Part shown: one piece after another, positions 1 to 7,331 of the stretch | Position numbering within the stretch: the stretch's first letter is position 1 | Layout: each line of letters opens with the position of its first letter | Assembly: GCF_024172085.1 (NCBI RefSeq) | Contig: NZ_JAMZDZ010000001.1 | Span: forward strand, 1,860,001 to 1,924,000 | Direction of reading: 5' to 3' | From: Hamadaea flava | Lineage (GTDB): Bacteria > Actinomycetota > Actinomycetes > Mycobacteriales > Micromonosporaceae | Length of the DNA: 64,000 nt | Program-made: the position numbers and the translations under genes | Notes under the pieces: model-generated | Seen by the model: the letters and a program-made list of their open reading frames with translations, nothing else | What the model was told of the DNA's origin: nothing | Database searches by the model: none

Positions 1-363
1 GGCGTCGACGAACTGACCCACCCGGAGAAGGACTTCTACGTCATCGGGGCCAAGTCCTACGGCCGCGCCCCCACGTTCCTCCTCGCCACCGGCTACGAGC
101 AGGCCCGCTCGGTCGTCGCCGCCCTGGCCGGAGACTGGGACGCCGCCCGCGACGTCAAGCTCGAACTGCCCGAGACCGGCGTCTGCAGCTCCAGCAACGC
201 CTTCGACAGCGACCAGGAGGACGGCGGGAGCTGCTGCGGCAGCGCTCCCGTCGCGACCGTGGAGGTCAAGCGCGGCCTGGCGACCGGTGTCACCGGCGGC
301 CTGCTGACCCTGCCCCTGGTCGAAGTGGGCGCCAAGGCTTCCGGCGGGTCGTGCTGCGGCTGA
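1..363 (+). CDS. Flavoprotein oxidoreductase, C-terminal end (partial)
   Basis: The frame is open at the left edge and gives 120 residues before a TGA. The segment GAKSYGRAPTFLL and the following helix look like the last part of a pyridine-nucleotide/FAD flavoprotein. The tail is cysteine-rich: a CSSSN segment, an acidic EDGGSCCGS loop and a terminal GGSCCG. Such vicinal cysteines next to arsenic genes suggest thiol co-ordination of a metalloid, which is an inference. The next gene starts one base after the stop, so the two are probably co-transcribed and coupled. The N-terminal nucleotide-binding domain lies outside the window, so the exact flavoprotein family cannot be fixed. Confidence 0.6.
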   Translation, partial: GVDELTHPEKDFYVIGAKSYGRAPTFLLATGYEQARSVVAALAGDWDAARDVKLELPETGVCSSSNAFDSDQEDGGSCCGSAPVATVEVKRGLATGVTGGLLTLPLVEVGAKASGGSCCG

Positions 364-364
364 C

Positions 365-1588
365 ATGAGCACCACCCTCACCCCGGCCACCACCCGCACG
401 GGTGGTGGCCGGGCCCGTCCCCGGCGTCTGGTCGCGGTGTTCGCGGTGACCCAGACCATCGGCTACGGCGTGCTCTACTACACGTTCTCCGTCCTGCTCG
501 CACCGATCGCGGCCGATCTGCACAGCACCGCCGCCCACGTCACCATCGCGTTGACCGTCTCGGTGCTGGCCGCTGCGGGCGCGGCGATCCCGGTCGGCCG
601 ATGGCTGGACCGCCACGGCGGACGCGCGCTGATGACCGCCGGCTCCCTGCTCGGCGTACTCGCGGTCGCCGCCTGGTCCCAGGTCCGCACCCTCACCCAG
701 TTGTACGCGGTGTTCGCCGCGATCGGTCTGGCGAGCGCGATGAGTCTCTACGACGCCGCGTTCAGCGTCCTGATCGCCGTCACCGACCCCGCACACCGCG
801 ACGGATCGTTGCTCGCGGTCACCGTCGTGGCCGGATTCGCCAGCAGCATCTTCTTCCCCCTCACCGCCGCGCTCACCGAGGCGCTCGGCTGGCGTACCGC
901 CCTGCTTGCGCTCGCCGGGCTGCTCGCCGCCACCGCGGTGCCCGCGCACCTGGCCGCTGTCCCGAGCCGTAGCGTTCACGCCGCCCGAGCCCGCAATCGT
1001 CACGGGCGAAGCGCCCGCGAAGCGTTCCGCGACAACGGTTTCTGGCTCCTCGCGGCTGCGTTCGTCCTGCACACCGCCGCAGTGTCCAGCGTGAGCGTGC
1101 TCCTGGTCATCTACCTGCGCCAAGCCGGGCATCCGGCGACCGTCGCGGCCAGTCTCGCCGGGCTGCTCGGCGTCCTTTCCGTCACCGGACGGCTCACCAC
1201 CACCGCCTTGGCCCGGCGGCACGGCATGACCACTGTCACCGCGGCGATCTTCACCGTCCAAGCCTTCGGCGCCGCGGCACTGCCCTACCTCGGCCCGAGC
1301 CTCGCCGGAGCCGCCGCCTGTGTCATCGCGTTCGGTATCGGCTTCGGCGTCGCCACCATCGCACGGCCGGCGATCGTCGCCCACCGCTACGGCACAGCCC
1401 GCTACGCCACCATCGCCGCCAGCCTCACCCTGCCCACCACCCTCGCCAAAGCCGGCGCACCCCTGACCGCAGCCCTGCTCACCCCCGCCCGAGCCCTGCC
1501 CCTGGCCGGGTTGTTCTGCCTCATCTCGGCTGCACTGTTGTACGCGGCAGGACGACGGCCACCAGGATCCACTCACACAAAGCAGTAG
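365..1588 (+). CDS. MFS transporter of the arsenic island
   Basis: A 407-residue protein with about 12 hydrophobic segments, typical of the major facilitator superfamily. The loop after the second helix has the MFS motif-A-like sequence GRWLDRHGGRALM, and a related RLTTTALARRHG loop stands at the start of the second half. A basic cytoplasmic N-terminus precedes the first helix. It starts one base downstream of the flavoprotein stop, so it is probably translated with it. The substrate cannot be read from the sequence. The neighbourhood argues for efflux of an arsenical or of the flavoprotein's product, which is an inference. Confidence 0.85.
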   Translation: MSTTLTPATTRTGGGRARPRRLVAVFAVTQTIGYGVLYYTFSVLLAPIAADLHSTAAHVTIALTVSVLAAAGAAIPVGRWLDRHGGRALMTAGSLLGVLAVAAWSQVRTLTQLYAVFAAIGLASAMSLYDAAFSVLIAVTDPAHRDGSLLAVTVVAGFASSIFFPLTAALTEALGWRTALLALAGLLAATAVPAHLAAVPSRSVHAARARNRHGRSAREAFRDNGFWLLAAAFVLHTAAVSSVSVLLVIYLRQAGHPATVAASLAGLLGVLSVTGRLTTTALARRHGMTTVTAAIFTVQAFGAAALPYLGPSLAGAAACVIAFGIGFGVATIARPAIVAHRYGTARYATIAASLTLPTTLAKAGAPLTAALLTPARALPLAGLFCLISAALLYAAGRRPPGSTHTKQ

Positions 1589-1599
1589 CGATACTATAT

Positions 1600-1612
1600 G
1601 TAGCGTTGCTAC
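1600..1612. promoter_or_regulatory. Probable PadR operator (GTAGC-GTT-GCTAC)
   Basis: A perfect 5-bp inverted repeat with a 3-bp centre lies between a GATACT-like -10 element and the Shine-Dalgarno of the following gene. Nearly the same element, GTAGC-AAT-GCTA at 3165-3176, directly precedes the divergent padR gene. Assignment to this PadR protein is an inference from the shared sequence and position. Confidence 0.5.
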
Positions 1613-1635
1613 TGTTATTGGTGGAGGTGATGCTC

Positions 1636-2193
1636 ATGCTCGCCGACGACGTTCTCGGGGTGACGATCCCCGACGCCGGACCGGTCTTCGCCACCGCCCT
1701 GGCAATCCACATCGGTGCCGGGCTGACCTGCGTGATCACCGGCGCGCTCGCCGCGACCGCCCGCAAACGCCCCGGCCGCCATCCCGCCGCAGGCCGGGTC
1801 TACCTATGGGGGTTGGCCGTGGTGTTCGCGACCGCGACCGTGTTGTCCGTGAAACGCTGGCGGCAGGACGCCCACCTGTTCGCGATCGGGCTGGTCGCGT
1901 TCACCTTGGGCCTGTTCGGCTGGCAGATGCGCCGCCGCCGGCCCGCAGGCTGGCCACGGTGGCATGCGATCGGCATGGGCGGCTCCTACATCGCCCTGCT
2001 CACCGCGTTCTATGTGGACAACGGCCCGCAACTGCCGCTATGGAAACTGTTGCCCACGTGGGCCTTCTGGATACTGCCCACCGTGATCGGTGTACCGCTG
2101 ATCCGGTCGGCACTGCGCCGCTACCGCCGCGGTGTCAGCACCCAGCCCCGCCGACCGGCAGGGCGCACAGGAGCGGGCACCCTCAGTTCGTAG
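1636..2193 (+). CDS. DUF2306-like membrane protein
   Basis: A 185-residue membrane protein with five or so hydrophobic helices. A conserved-looking RHPAAGRVY motif follows the second helix, and basic residues sit between helices, as in small DUF2306 membrane proteins. I place the start at ATG 1636 because GGAGG at 1623-1627 lies 8 nt upstream. Earlier TTG and GTG codons in the frame overlap the putative PadR operator and lack a ribosome site. The gene converges on the minus-strand membrane gene and the stops overlap by about ten bases. The matching operator suggests control by the PadR protein encoded at 2821-3162. The biochemical role is unknown. Confidence 0.7.
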   Translation: MLADDVLGVTIPDAGPVFATALAIHIGAGLTCVITGALAATARKRPGRHPAAGRVYLWGLAVVFATATVLSVKRWRQDAHLFAIGLVAFTLGLFGWQMRRRRPAGWPRWHAIGMGGSYIALLTAFYVDNGPQLPLWKLLPTWAFWILPTVIGVPLIRSALRRYRRGVSTQPRRPAGRTGAGTLSS

Positions 2194-2839
2194 CCGCCCG
2201 GAGGCGGGTCAGCCGCACGGCCGCCACCGCGACCGCGGTCAGCCGCAACCCGCTGACGAGCGCCGCGATGGCCACGGCTCCGGGCAGGCCTGCTGCGGCC
2301 GCGTAGGCGAGCAGCAGCGTGTCACCGGCGGCGCAGGCTGCCAGCGCGACCAGCGCCACAGGAACGCTGAACCCGGCCGGCAGCCAGGACGGCGCGTGCA
2401 TGCCCGCCGCGCTGACCGCTGTGATCGCGCAGGGTATCGCCACAGCAAGGACGACGACCATGAGGGGCGCGGCCGTTAGGACGTGGCCGACCCGGGCCAA
2501 TGCGTCCCCCGGGCCGCCGAGTGTGGCGACCCACACGGTGCCGACCAACGGGCCGGTCAGAACCAGTCCGATACCGGCGTGCCGGGAACGTGTGACAGCG
2601 ATTTGGCGCAGCACGCTGCGCGCGATGTCTTCGGGCGGGCCGAATTCGGCGACCGCGCGTGTCGCCGCATCGGGCGGACTGACGCCGACCCGGACGTGGG
2701 TTTCGATCGCGCAGCACAAACCGTCGGCGACCTCGTCGACGAGCGCATCGCGGATCGCACGCCGCACAGGCAGAGCCCGGCGCAGGTCGGCCAGGTACGC
2801 CGCGGTCGGCGCAAGGCGGGTCAGGTCGCCGGGATCCAT
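2183..2839 (-). CDS. Permease-prefix-type membrane protein, partner of PadR
   Basis: A 218-residue protein. Residues 1-85 form a soluble helical region with YLADLRRALPVRR and the AVAEFGPPEDIAR segment, the pattern seen in DUF1700/permease-prefix proteins that sit beside PadR regulators. The rest holds about four hydrophobic helices. The ATG lies inside the last codons of padR (19-bp overlap), so the two genes are translationally coupled. Regulation through PadR is likely, the function unknown. A longer upstream extension of this reading frame exists but runs across padR and is not coding. Confidence 0.75.
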   Translation of the reverse strand: MDPGDLTRLAPTAAYLADLRRALPVRRAIRDALVDEVADGLCCAIETHVRVGVSPPDAATRAVAEFGPPEDIARSVLRQIAVTRSRHAGIGLVLTGPLVGTVWVATLGGPGDALARVGHVLTAAPLMVVVLAVAIPCAITAVSAAGMHAPSWLPAGFSVPVALVALAACAAGDTLLLAYAAAAGLPGAVAIAALVSGLRLTAVAVAAVRLTRLRAATN

Positions 2840-3162
2840 GCCTGCCGCCCGCCCAGAACCGCTCCGACCGCGTCGGCGAACGTCTCCCAGGTCGCACGCT
2901 GCTCTGTCAGCGCCTTCTGTCCGGCCGTCGTCAGCTGATACGTGCGGCGCTTGCGGCCCTGCCCGTCCGACCAGGCGCCGGCGATCAAACCGAGATCTTC
3001 CAGGCGATGCAGCGCTGGGTAGACTGTTCCGGTCGGCAGGTCGAACGCGCCGCCGCTGGCCTGCCGCAGCCTGTCCACGACCGCGTACCCGTGCGCGGGT
3101 CCGGCCTCCAGCACCGCCAGGAGTAGACCGTCGAGGTGGCCTTTCAACGCCTCCGCCCTCAT
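2821..3162 (-). CDS. PadR-family transcriptional regulator
   Basis: A 113-residue winged-helix protein. GHLDGLLLAVLEAGPAHGY opens the PadR DNA-binding domain, followed by LPTGTVYPALHRLEDLG (recognition helix) and GRKRRTYQLTTAG (wing). A short C-terminal helix should mediate dimerisation. I use the ATG at 3162 because homologous sequence begins there. No Shine-Dalgarno is present, and a TATAGC -10-like element ends 10 nt upstream, so the mRNA may be leaderless. The putative operator at 3165-3176 overlaps this promoter, which predicts autoregulation. The coupled downstream gene encodes its membrane partner. Confidence 0.88.
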   Translation of the reverse strand: MRAEALKGHLDGLLLAVLEAGPAHGYAVVDRLRQASGGAFDLPTGTVYPALHRLEDLGLIAGAWSDGQGRKRRTYQLTTAGQKALTEQRATWETFADAVGAVLGGRQAWIPAT

Positions 3163-3164
3163 AC

Positions 3165-3176
3165 GTAGCAATGCTA
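3165..3176. promoter_or_regulatory. Probable PadR operator at its own start
   Basis: GTAGC-AAT-GCTA lies three bases upstream of the padR start codon and overlaps a TATAGC -10-like element on the minus strand. It matches the box at 1600-1612 in front of the DUF2306-like gene. Confidence 0.5.
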
Positions 3177-3217
3177 TACCTATCTGTGGCGGCCACCACC
3201 TGCCCTTTGCCATCATG

Positions 3218-3233
3218 TTCGACATCTGTCAAA
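3218..3233. promoter_or_regulatory. ArsR-type operator before arsR
   Basis: TTCGACA-TC-TGTCAAA is an imperfect inverted repeat (6 of 7 bases pair) of the ArsR/SmtB operator type. It overlaps the presumed -10 (CAAACT, 3230-3235), which sits 17 bp from TTGCCA at 3207-3212. The first 13 bases recur exactly upstream of the aminotransferase gene at 8559-8571 on the opposite strand. Confidence 0.65.
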
Positions 3234-3241
3234 CTAGAGGC

Positions 3242-3610
3242 ATGTCGAAACAGTTGCTGCCGCTGATCGAGATCGCCGACGACGGCACCTGCTGCGCGCC
3301 CCTGGCGGCACAGGCGGTCGACGCGCACGCCGCCGGCGAACTCGCCCCCGCGTTCAAGGCCCTCGGCGACCCGGTCCGGCTGCAGCTGATGTCGATGATC
3401 GCCTCGGCCGACGGCGGCGAGGCCTGCGTCTGCGACCTGACCCCTGCGTTCGACCTGTCCGGGCCGACGATCTCCCACCACCTCAAGACGCTGCGCGAAG
3501 CCGGACTGGTCTCCTCCGAACGGCGCGGCACCTGGGTCTACTACCGGGCCGACCGCGCCAAGCTCGGCGCCCTGTCCGCCCTCCTCGACGTCGCGACCCC
3601 GATCGCCTGA
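3242..3610 (+). CDS. arsR: Arsenic-responsive repressor ArsR
   Basis: A 122-residue ArsR/SmtB winged-helix repressor. The core runs from FKALGDPVRLQLM through CVCDL to SGPTISHHLKTLREAGLV and the wing RRGTWVYYR. CVCDL is the classical As(III)-binding cysteine pair at the DNA-recognition region, and an extra vicinal CC near residue 17 (GTCCAP) may add a ligand. The ATG at 3242 is chosen because the ArsR box and -10 lie directly upstream, and the transcript may be leaderless. As(III) binding should release DNA and open the operon. The following genes all fit arsenic detoxification. Confidence 0.93.
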   Translation: MSKQLLPLIEIADDGTCCAPLAAQAVDAHAAGELAPAFKALGDPVRLQLMSMIASADGGEACVCDLTPAFDLSGPTISHHLKTLREAGLVSSERRGTWVYYRADRAKLGALSALLDVATPIA

Positions 3611-3639
3611 CCGCCCGAGACCACTCCCCGGCCATTGCC

Positions 3640-3679
3640 TTGACACCACGTCATTGCCTCAGTAGTTTTTGAGGCAATG
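3640..3679 (+). promoter_or_regulatory. Leaderless promoter with embedded operator of the arsR-arsC fusion
   Basis: TTGACA at 3640-3645 is followed after 17 bp by TAGTTT (3663-3668), and the ATG at 3677 lies 8 nt further on. CATTGCCTCA (3652-3661) and TGAGGCAATG (3670-3679) form a perfect 10-bp inverted repeat with an 8-bp centre. It brackets the -10 and includes the start codon. CATTGCCT also occurs at 3633-3640. This is a strong candidate autoregulatory site for the fused ArsR domain. Confidence 0.7.
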
Positions 3680-4357
3680 AACGCTGACGCTTTTTCTGTC
3701 GAGGCACGGGCGAAGATCCACGCCGCACTCGGTGACGCGGCCCGCCTGGCCATCGCCGACATCCTCGCCACCGGCGATGCGTCCCCCGGCGAGATCGGCG
3801 CCCACCTGGGCATGCCCACCAACCTGGTCGCCCACCACCTCGGTGTGCTCGCCGACGCCGGAGTGATCGACCGCCGCCGCTCCGAGCACGACCGACGCCG
3901 CAGCTACCTGCAACTGCGGCCCGCCGCGATGGCCGCACTGAACCCGCCTCGTGTTCACGCGCCACGGCGGGTGGTGTTCGTGTGCACCCGCAACTCCGCC
4001 CGTTCGCAGTTGGCCGCGGCGCTCTGGGGCCAGCACAGCCCGATCCCCGTCACGTCGGCCGGCACCGAACCGGCCACCCGCGCCAACCCCCGCGCCGTAC
4101 GCACGGCCAAGCGCCATGGGCTGCGGATCGACCCGGCCGCGACGCATCACCTGGACGAGGTCAGCGCCGACGGGGACCTGCTGATCGCCGTCTGCGATCA
4201 CGTCCACGAAACCCTGCCCACCGAACAGACCCGGCTGCACTGGTCGGTTCCCGACCCGGTCCCGGTCGACACCGACGACGCGTTCGAAGCCGCCTACATC
4301 GATCTGGCCGACCGCATCGAACGGCTGATCCCCACGATCGAGGAGCATCACCCGTGA
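3677..4357 (+). CDS. ArsR repressor fused to a LMW-phosphatase-type arsenate reductase
   Basis: A 226-residue fusion. Residues 1-90 are an ArsR-like winged helix (LGDAARLAIADIL, PTNLVAHHLGVLADAGV, DRRRSYLQL). Residues 98-226 are a low-molecular-weight phosphatase/arsenate reductase domain with the P-loop CTRNSARS (C103 to R109) and the late acidic VPDPVPVD segment. It lacks the MGCGDxCP resolving-cysteine motif of the two stand-alone reductases downstream, having only AVCDH in that region. The fusion may therefore sense rather than catalyse, or use another thiol. The ArsR half has no obvious CVCDL metal site. The next gene overlaps by 4 bp (GTGA). Confidence 0.87.
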   Translation: MNADAFSVEARAKIHAALGDAARLAIADILATGDASPGEIGAHLGMPTNLVAHHLGVLADAGVIDRRRSEHDRRRSYLQLRPAAMAALNPPRVHAPRRVVFVCTRNSARSQLAAALWGQHSPIPVTSAGTEPATRANPRAVRTAKRHGLRIDPAATHHLDEVSADGDLLIAVCDHVHETLPTEQTRLHWSVPDPVPVDTDDAFEAAYIDLADRIERLIPTIEEHHP

Positions 4358-5118
4358 GCACCATCCGGCCGATTCAGCCCCGACGGCTGATCGCCGAATA
4401 TCTCGGCACATTGCTACTCGTCGTCGCCGTCGTCGGCTCCGGGATCATGGCCGTCACCCTGTCCCCGGACGACGTCGGCCTGCAGTTGCTGGAGAACTCG
4501 ATCGCCACCATGCTCGCCCTGGCCGTACTCATCCTGATCCTCGGCCCCGTGTCCGGCGCACATTTCAACCCGGTCGTCACCCTTGCCGACTGGTGGCTGC
4601 ACCGCCGCGACGACGACACGATCGGCCTGGCCGAGGTGGTCGGATATGTTGGCGCGCAGGTGCTCGGTGCGATCAGTGGCGCGGTCCTCGCGAACCTCAT
4701 GTTCGGTCTCGACGCGGTGTCATGGTCGGTCACCGCGCGTACGACGCCGCACCTGTGGATCGGTGAAACCGTGGCCACCGGCGGGCTGATCCTGCTCATC
4801 TTCGGTCTCGTGCGTACCCACCGCACCCGATACGCCCCGGCCGCCGTCGGCGCATACATCGGCGCAGCCTACTGGTTCACCAGCTCCACCAGCTTTGCCA
4901 ACCCGGCCGTCACCGTCGGCCGCGCCTTCACCGACACCTTCGCCGGGATCAGCCCCGCCTCCGTGCTCGCGTTCATCGCCTTCCAGATCATCGGTGCGAT
5001 CGCGGGCCTCGCTCTGGTGGCTGTGTTGTATCCACGACCGCAGACCGTCACCGGCGATATCGCCACCATCGAACCCGCCACCACTTCCGAGCGTGTACCC
5101 GCCAGGAGCAGGACATGA
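4354..5118 (+). CDS. Aquaporin/MIP-family channel, probable arsenite channel
   Basis: A 254-residue channel protein with six hydrophobic helices and both half-helix signatures, HFNPVVT in the first half and FANPAVT in the second. The first motif is NPV rather than NPA. The start is GTG 4354, overlapping the previous stop, with the first helix beginning at residue 10. In ars operons such channels let As(III) formed by arsenate reductase leave the cell down its gradient; that role is inferred from the neighbours. The short tail after the last helix is polar. The next gene overlaps by ATGA. Confidence 0.88.
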   Translation: MSTIRPIQPRRLIAEYLGTLLLVVAVVGSGIMAVTLSPDDVGLQLLENSIATMLALAVLILILGPVSGAHFNPVVTLADWWLHRRDDDTIGLAEVVGYVGAQVLGAISGAVLANLMFGLDAVSWSVTARTTPHLWIGETVATGGLILLIFGLVRTHRTRYAPAAVGAYIGAAYWFTSSTSFANPAVTVGRAFTDTFAGISPASVLAFIAFQIIGAIAGLALVAVLYPRPQTVTGDIATIEPATTSERVPARSRT

Positions 5119-5786
5119 CCGAACCCGCCGGCTGGCAGATGCCCACCCTGATCAGCCCCGAAGCCACCCTCGCCCGCGCCGCCGAACAACTTGCCGACAA
5201 ATACAAAGGCGTGTTCTCCCTGGAGACGATCCTGCGTTACCTCGACGAGTCCTACACCCTCCTGGCAGCGACCGCGAAGGTCACCGGCCACCTGCCCAAC
5301 CTCGCCGTGCACTTCGCCACCGACCGCCTCGCCGCCATCGCCAAGAACGACGGCTCGGTCATCACCGGCATCCCCGAGGTGCTGTTCGTCTGCGTCCACA
5401 ACGCCGGCCGCTCCCAAATGGCCGCCGCACTGCTCGACCACCACGCCGCAGGCCAGGTGCACGTCCGATCAGCCGGGTCCACCCCCGCCGCCGAGATCAG
5501 CCCCGCCGTGGTCGCCGCACTCGCCGAAGTCGGCGTCGACGTGACCAAGGACTTCCCCAAACCGCTCACCGACGAAGTCGTCCGCGCCTCCGATGTGGTG
5601 GTGCTGATGGGCTGCGGCGACGCCTGCCCCATCTACCCCGGCAAGCGCTACCTCGACTGGGACCTGCCCGACCCAGCAAGCCTGCCCATCGGCCAAGTCC
5701 GTCCCATCCGCGACGAGATCGACCGCCGCGTCCGCGTACTTCTCACCGAGCTGACTGATCAAGGCAAGGAGAGCACCACCCCATGA
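5115..5786 (+). CDS. Arsenate reductase with an N-terminal helical domain
   Basis: A 223-residue protein. Residues 1-85 are a helical domain (LADKYKGVFSLETILRYL, then HLPNLAVHFATDRL) often found in front of actinobacterial arsenate reductases. Residues 88-215 are a LMW-phosphatase fold with P-loop CVHNAGRS (C93 to R99) and the redox motif MGCGDACP (C167, C171). These features fit thiol-dependent arsenate-to-arsenite reduction, probably with mycothiol in this organism. It overlaps its neighbours by ATGA at both ends and belongs to one operon with the channel and the following reductase. Confidence 0.9.
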   Translation: MTEPAGWQMPTLISPEATLARAAEQLADKYKGVFSLETILRYLDESYTLLAATAKVTGHLPNLAVHFATDRLAAIAKNDGSVITGIPEVLFVCVHNAGRSQMAAALLDHHAAGQVHVRSAGSTPAAEISPAVVAALAEVGVDVTKDFPKPLTDEVVRASDVVVLMGCGDACPIYPGKRYLDWDLPDPASLPIGQVRPIRDEIDRRVRVLLTELTDQGKESTTP

Positions 5787-6193
5787 GCACCGACAAACCG
5801 AGCGTGCTGTTCGTCTGCGTCCACAACGCCGGCCGCTCGCAGATGGCCGCCGGCTGGCTGCGGCACCTGGCCGGCGACACCGTCGAGGTCCGCTCCGCCG
5901 GCTCCGCACCCGCAGACCAGATCAACCCCGTCGCCGTCGCAGCGATGGCCGAGGTCGGCATCGACATCACCGACCAGAAACCCAAGATCCTCACCCCGGA
6001 AGCATCAGAGGCGTCCAATGTGGTCATCACCATGGGCTGCGGCGACGTCTGCCCCTACTTCCCCGGCCAAACCCACCTCGACTGGGAACTCGACGACCCA
6101 GCCGGCCAAGGCATCCAAGCCGTACGCCCCATCCGCGACGAGATTCGCAAACGCGTCGAAGCGTTGATGACCGAACTACTGCCGTCGGCGTGA
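5783..6193 (+). CDS. arsC: Arsenate reductase (LMW-phosphatase type)
   Basis: A 136-residue single-domain protein with P-loop CVHNAGRS (C12 to R18) and a second cysteine pair in MGCGDVCP (C86, C90). The late PIRDEIRKRV helix is typical of the family. It is close in sequence to the C-terminal domain of the preceding gene, so the pair probably arose by duplication, one copy keeping the helical extension. It is translationally coupled (ATGA) to that gene. Expected reaction: arsenate reduction in the cytosol with mycothiol/mycoredoxin or thioredoxin as donor, which the sequence alone cannot decide. Confidence 0.92.
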   Translation: MSTDKPSVLFVCVHNAGRSQMAAGWLRHLAGDTVEVRSAGSAPADQINPVAVAAMAEVGIDITDQKPKILTPEASEASNVVITMGCGDVCPYFPGQTHLDWELDDPAGQGIQAVRPIRDEIRKRVEALMTELLPSA

Positions 6194-6257
6194 CCGCACG
6201 TGACGCCTTCCAAAGCCGCTGCGGCGGCCACGGAAACGGTCTGAACAGGAACCACAG

Positions 6258-7331
6258 TTGCTGAAAATGAACACCCGCCCCCGCCATCACGATGTCCTGG
6301 TCATCGGCGGCGGACAAGCCGGCCTCGCGGCCGGGTTCTACCTGCGACGGCACGCCATCGACTTCACCATCCTCGACGCCGGCCACACCCCGGGCGGGCA
6401 GTGGCCACACAGCTGGGATTCGCTGCGGCTGTTCTCCCCGGCCCAGTTCAGCTCCCTGCCCGGCTGGCCCATGCCGCCGGTCGCCGGATACCCCGACGCC
6501 GCACACGTCGTGGACTACCTGACCCGCTACGAACACCGCTACCAGCTGCCCATCCATCGCAGCACACGCGTGGCCGCGGTCCGACGCGACGACGACGGCT
6601 TCCTGGTCGACACCAGCAGCGGACCGTGGACCGCCCGGATAGTGGTCAGCGCCACCGGCACCTGGTGGCGGCCCTTCCTCCCAGCCCTGGCACGTGGCAG
6701 CGCGTATGCCGGCGCGCAGTTGCACACCGCCGAATACCGCAAACCGCAGGACTTCACCGGCCAGCGCGTCACCGTGGTGGGCGGCGGCAACTCCGGCGCC
6801 CAGATCGCCGCCGACCTCACCGGCCACGCCGCCGAGGTCCGCTGGTGCACGCTGCGGCCGCCTCGGTTTCTACCCGACGACGTCGACGGCCGGATCCTGT
6901 TCCAGCTGGCCAACCGCCGCTACCGCGCCCTGCAAGCCGGACAGCCGACGCCGGCCGGGATCGGCGAACTCGGCGACATCGTCGCGGTGGAGGCCGTCCG
7001 CGCCGCCCGGGACGGCGGACACCGCACCGCCTGGCCGATGTTCACCAGCCTCGGCACCGACGGACCCCGCTGGGCCGACGGTTCCGCCTGGGCGTGTGAC
7101 GCGGTCGTCTGGGCCACCGGATTCCGGCCCGCCCTCGCACATCTGGCCCCGCTGAAACTGTCCCGCGAACACGGGCACCCTGTCACCGACGGCACTCGAA
7201 GTGTCGACGAACCGCGGCTGCATCTGCTCGGCTACGGCGACTGGACCGGCCCCGCCTCAGCCACCCTGATCGGGGTAGGCCCAGCTGCCCGCACCATGGC
7301 CACCCAGATCGCCGCGACCCTAGACCAGTGA
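6258..7331 (+). CDS. arsO: ArsO-like flavin monooxygenase/oxidoreductase
   Basis: A 357-residue two-dinucleotide-binding-domain flavoprotein. VLVIGGGQAGLAAGFYL near residue 13 is the FAD Rossmann motif, VTVVGGGNSGAQIA near residue 173 the NAD(P)H motif, and WATGFRP near residue 290 the conserved ATG segment of this superfamily. Size and context match ArsO-type proteins of ars operons, whose exact reaction is poorly defined. TTG 6258 has AGGA 8 nt upstream. An ATG at 6267 is an alternative. The 3' end overlaps the convergent aminotransferase gene by 12 bp. Confidence 0.82.
   Translation: MLKMNTRPRHHDVLVIGGGQAGLAAGFYLRRHAIDFTILDAGHTPGGQWPHSWDSLRLFSPAQFSSLPGWPMPPVAGYPDAAHVVDYLTRYEHRYQLPIHRSTRVAAVRRDDDGFLVDTSSGPWTARIVVSATGTWWRPFLPALARGSAYAGAQLHTAEYRKPQDFTGQRVTVVGGGNSGAQIAADLTGHAAEVRWCTLRPPRFLPDDVDGRILFQLANRRYRALQAGQPTPAGIGELGDIVAVEAVRAARDGGHRTAWPMFTSLGTDGPRWADGSAWACDAVVWATGFRPALAHLAPLKLSREHGHPVTDGTRSVDEPRLHLLGYGDWTGPASATLIGVGPAARTMATQIAATLDQ

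Noticed and set aside
290-1576. Long open frame antisense to the MFS gene
   Set aside because: Low-complexity Gly/Glu/Arg sequence, a shadow of the transporter codons.
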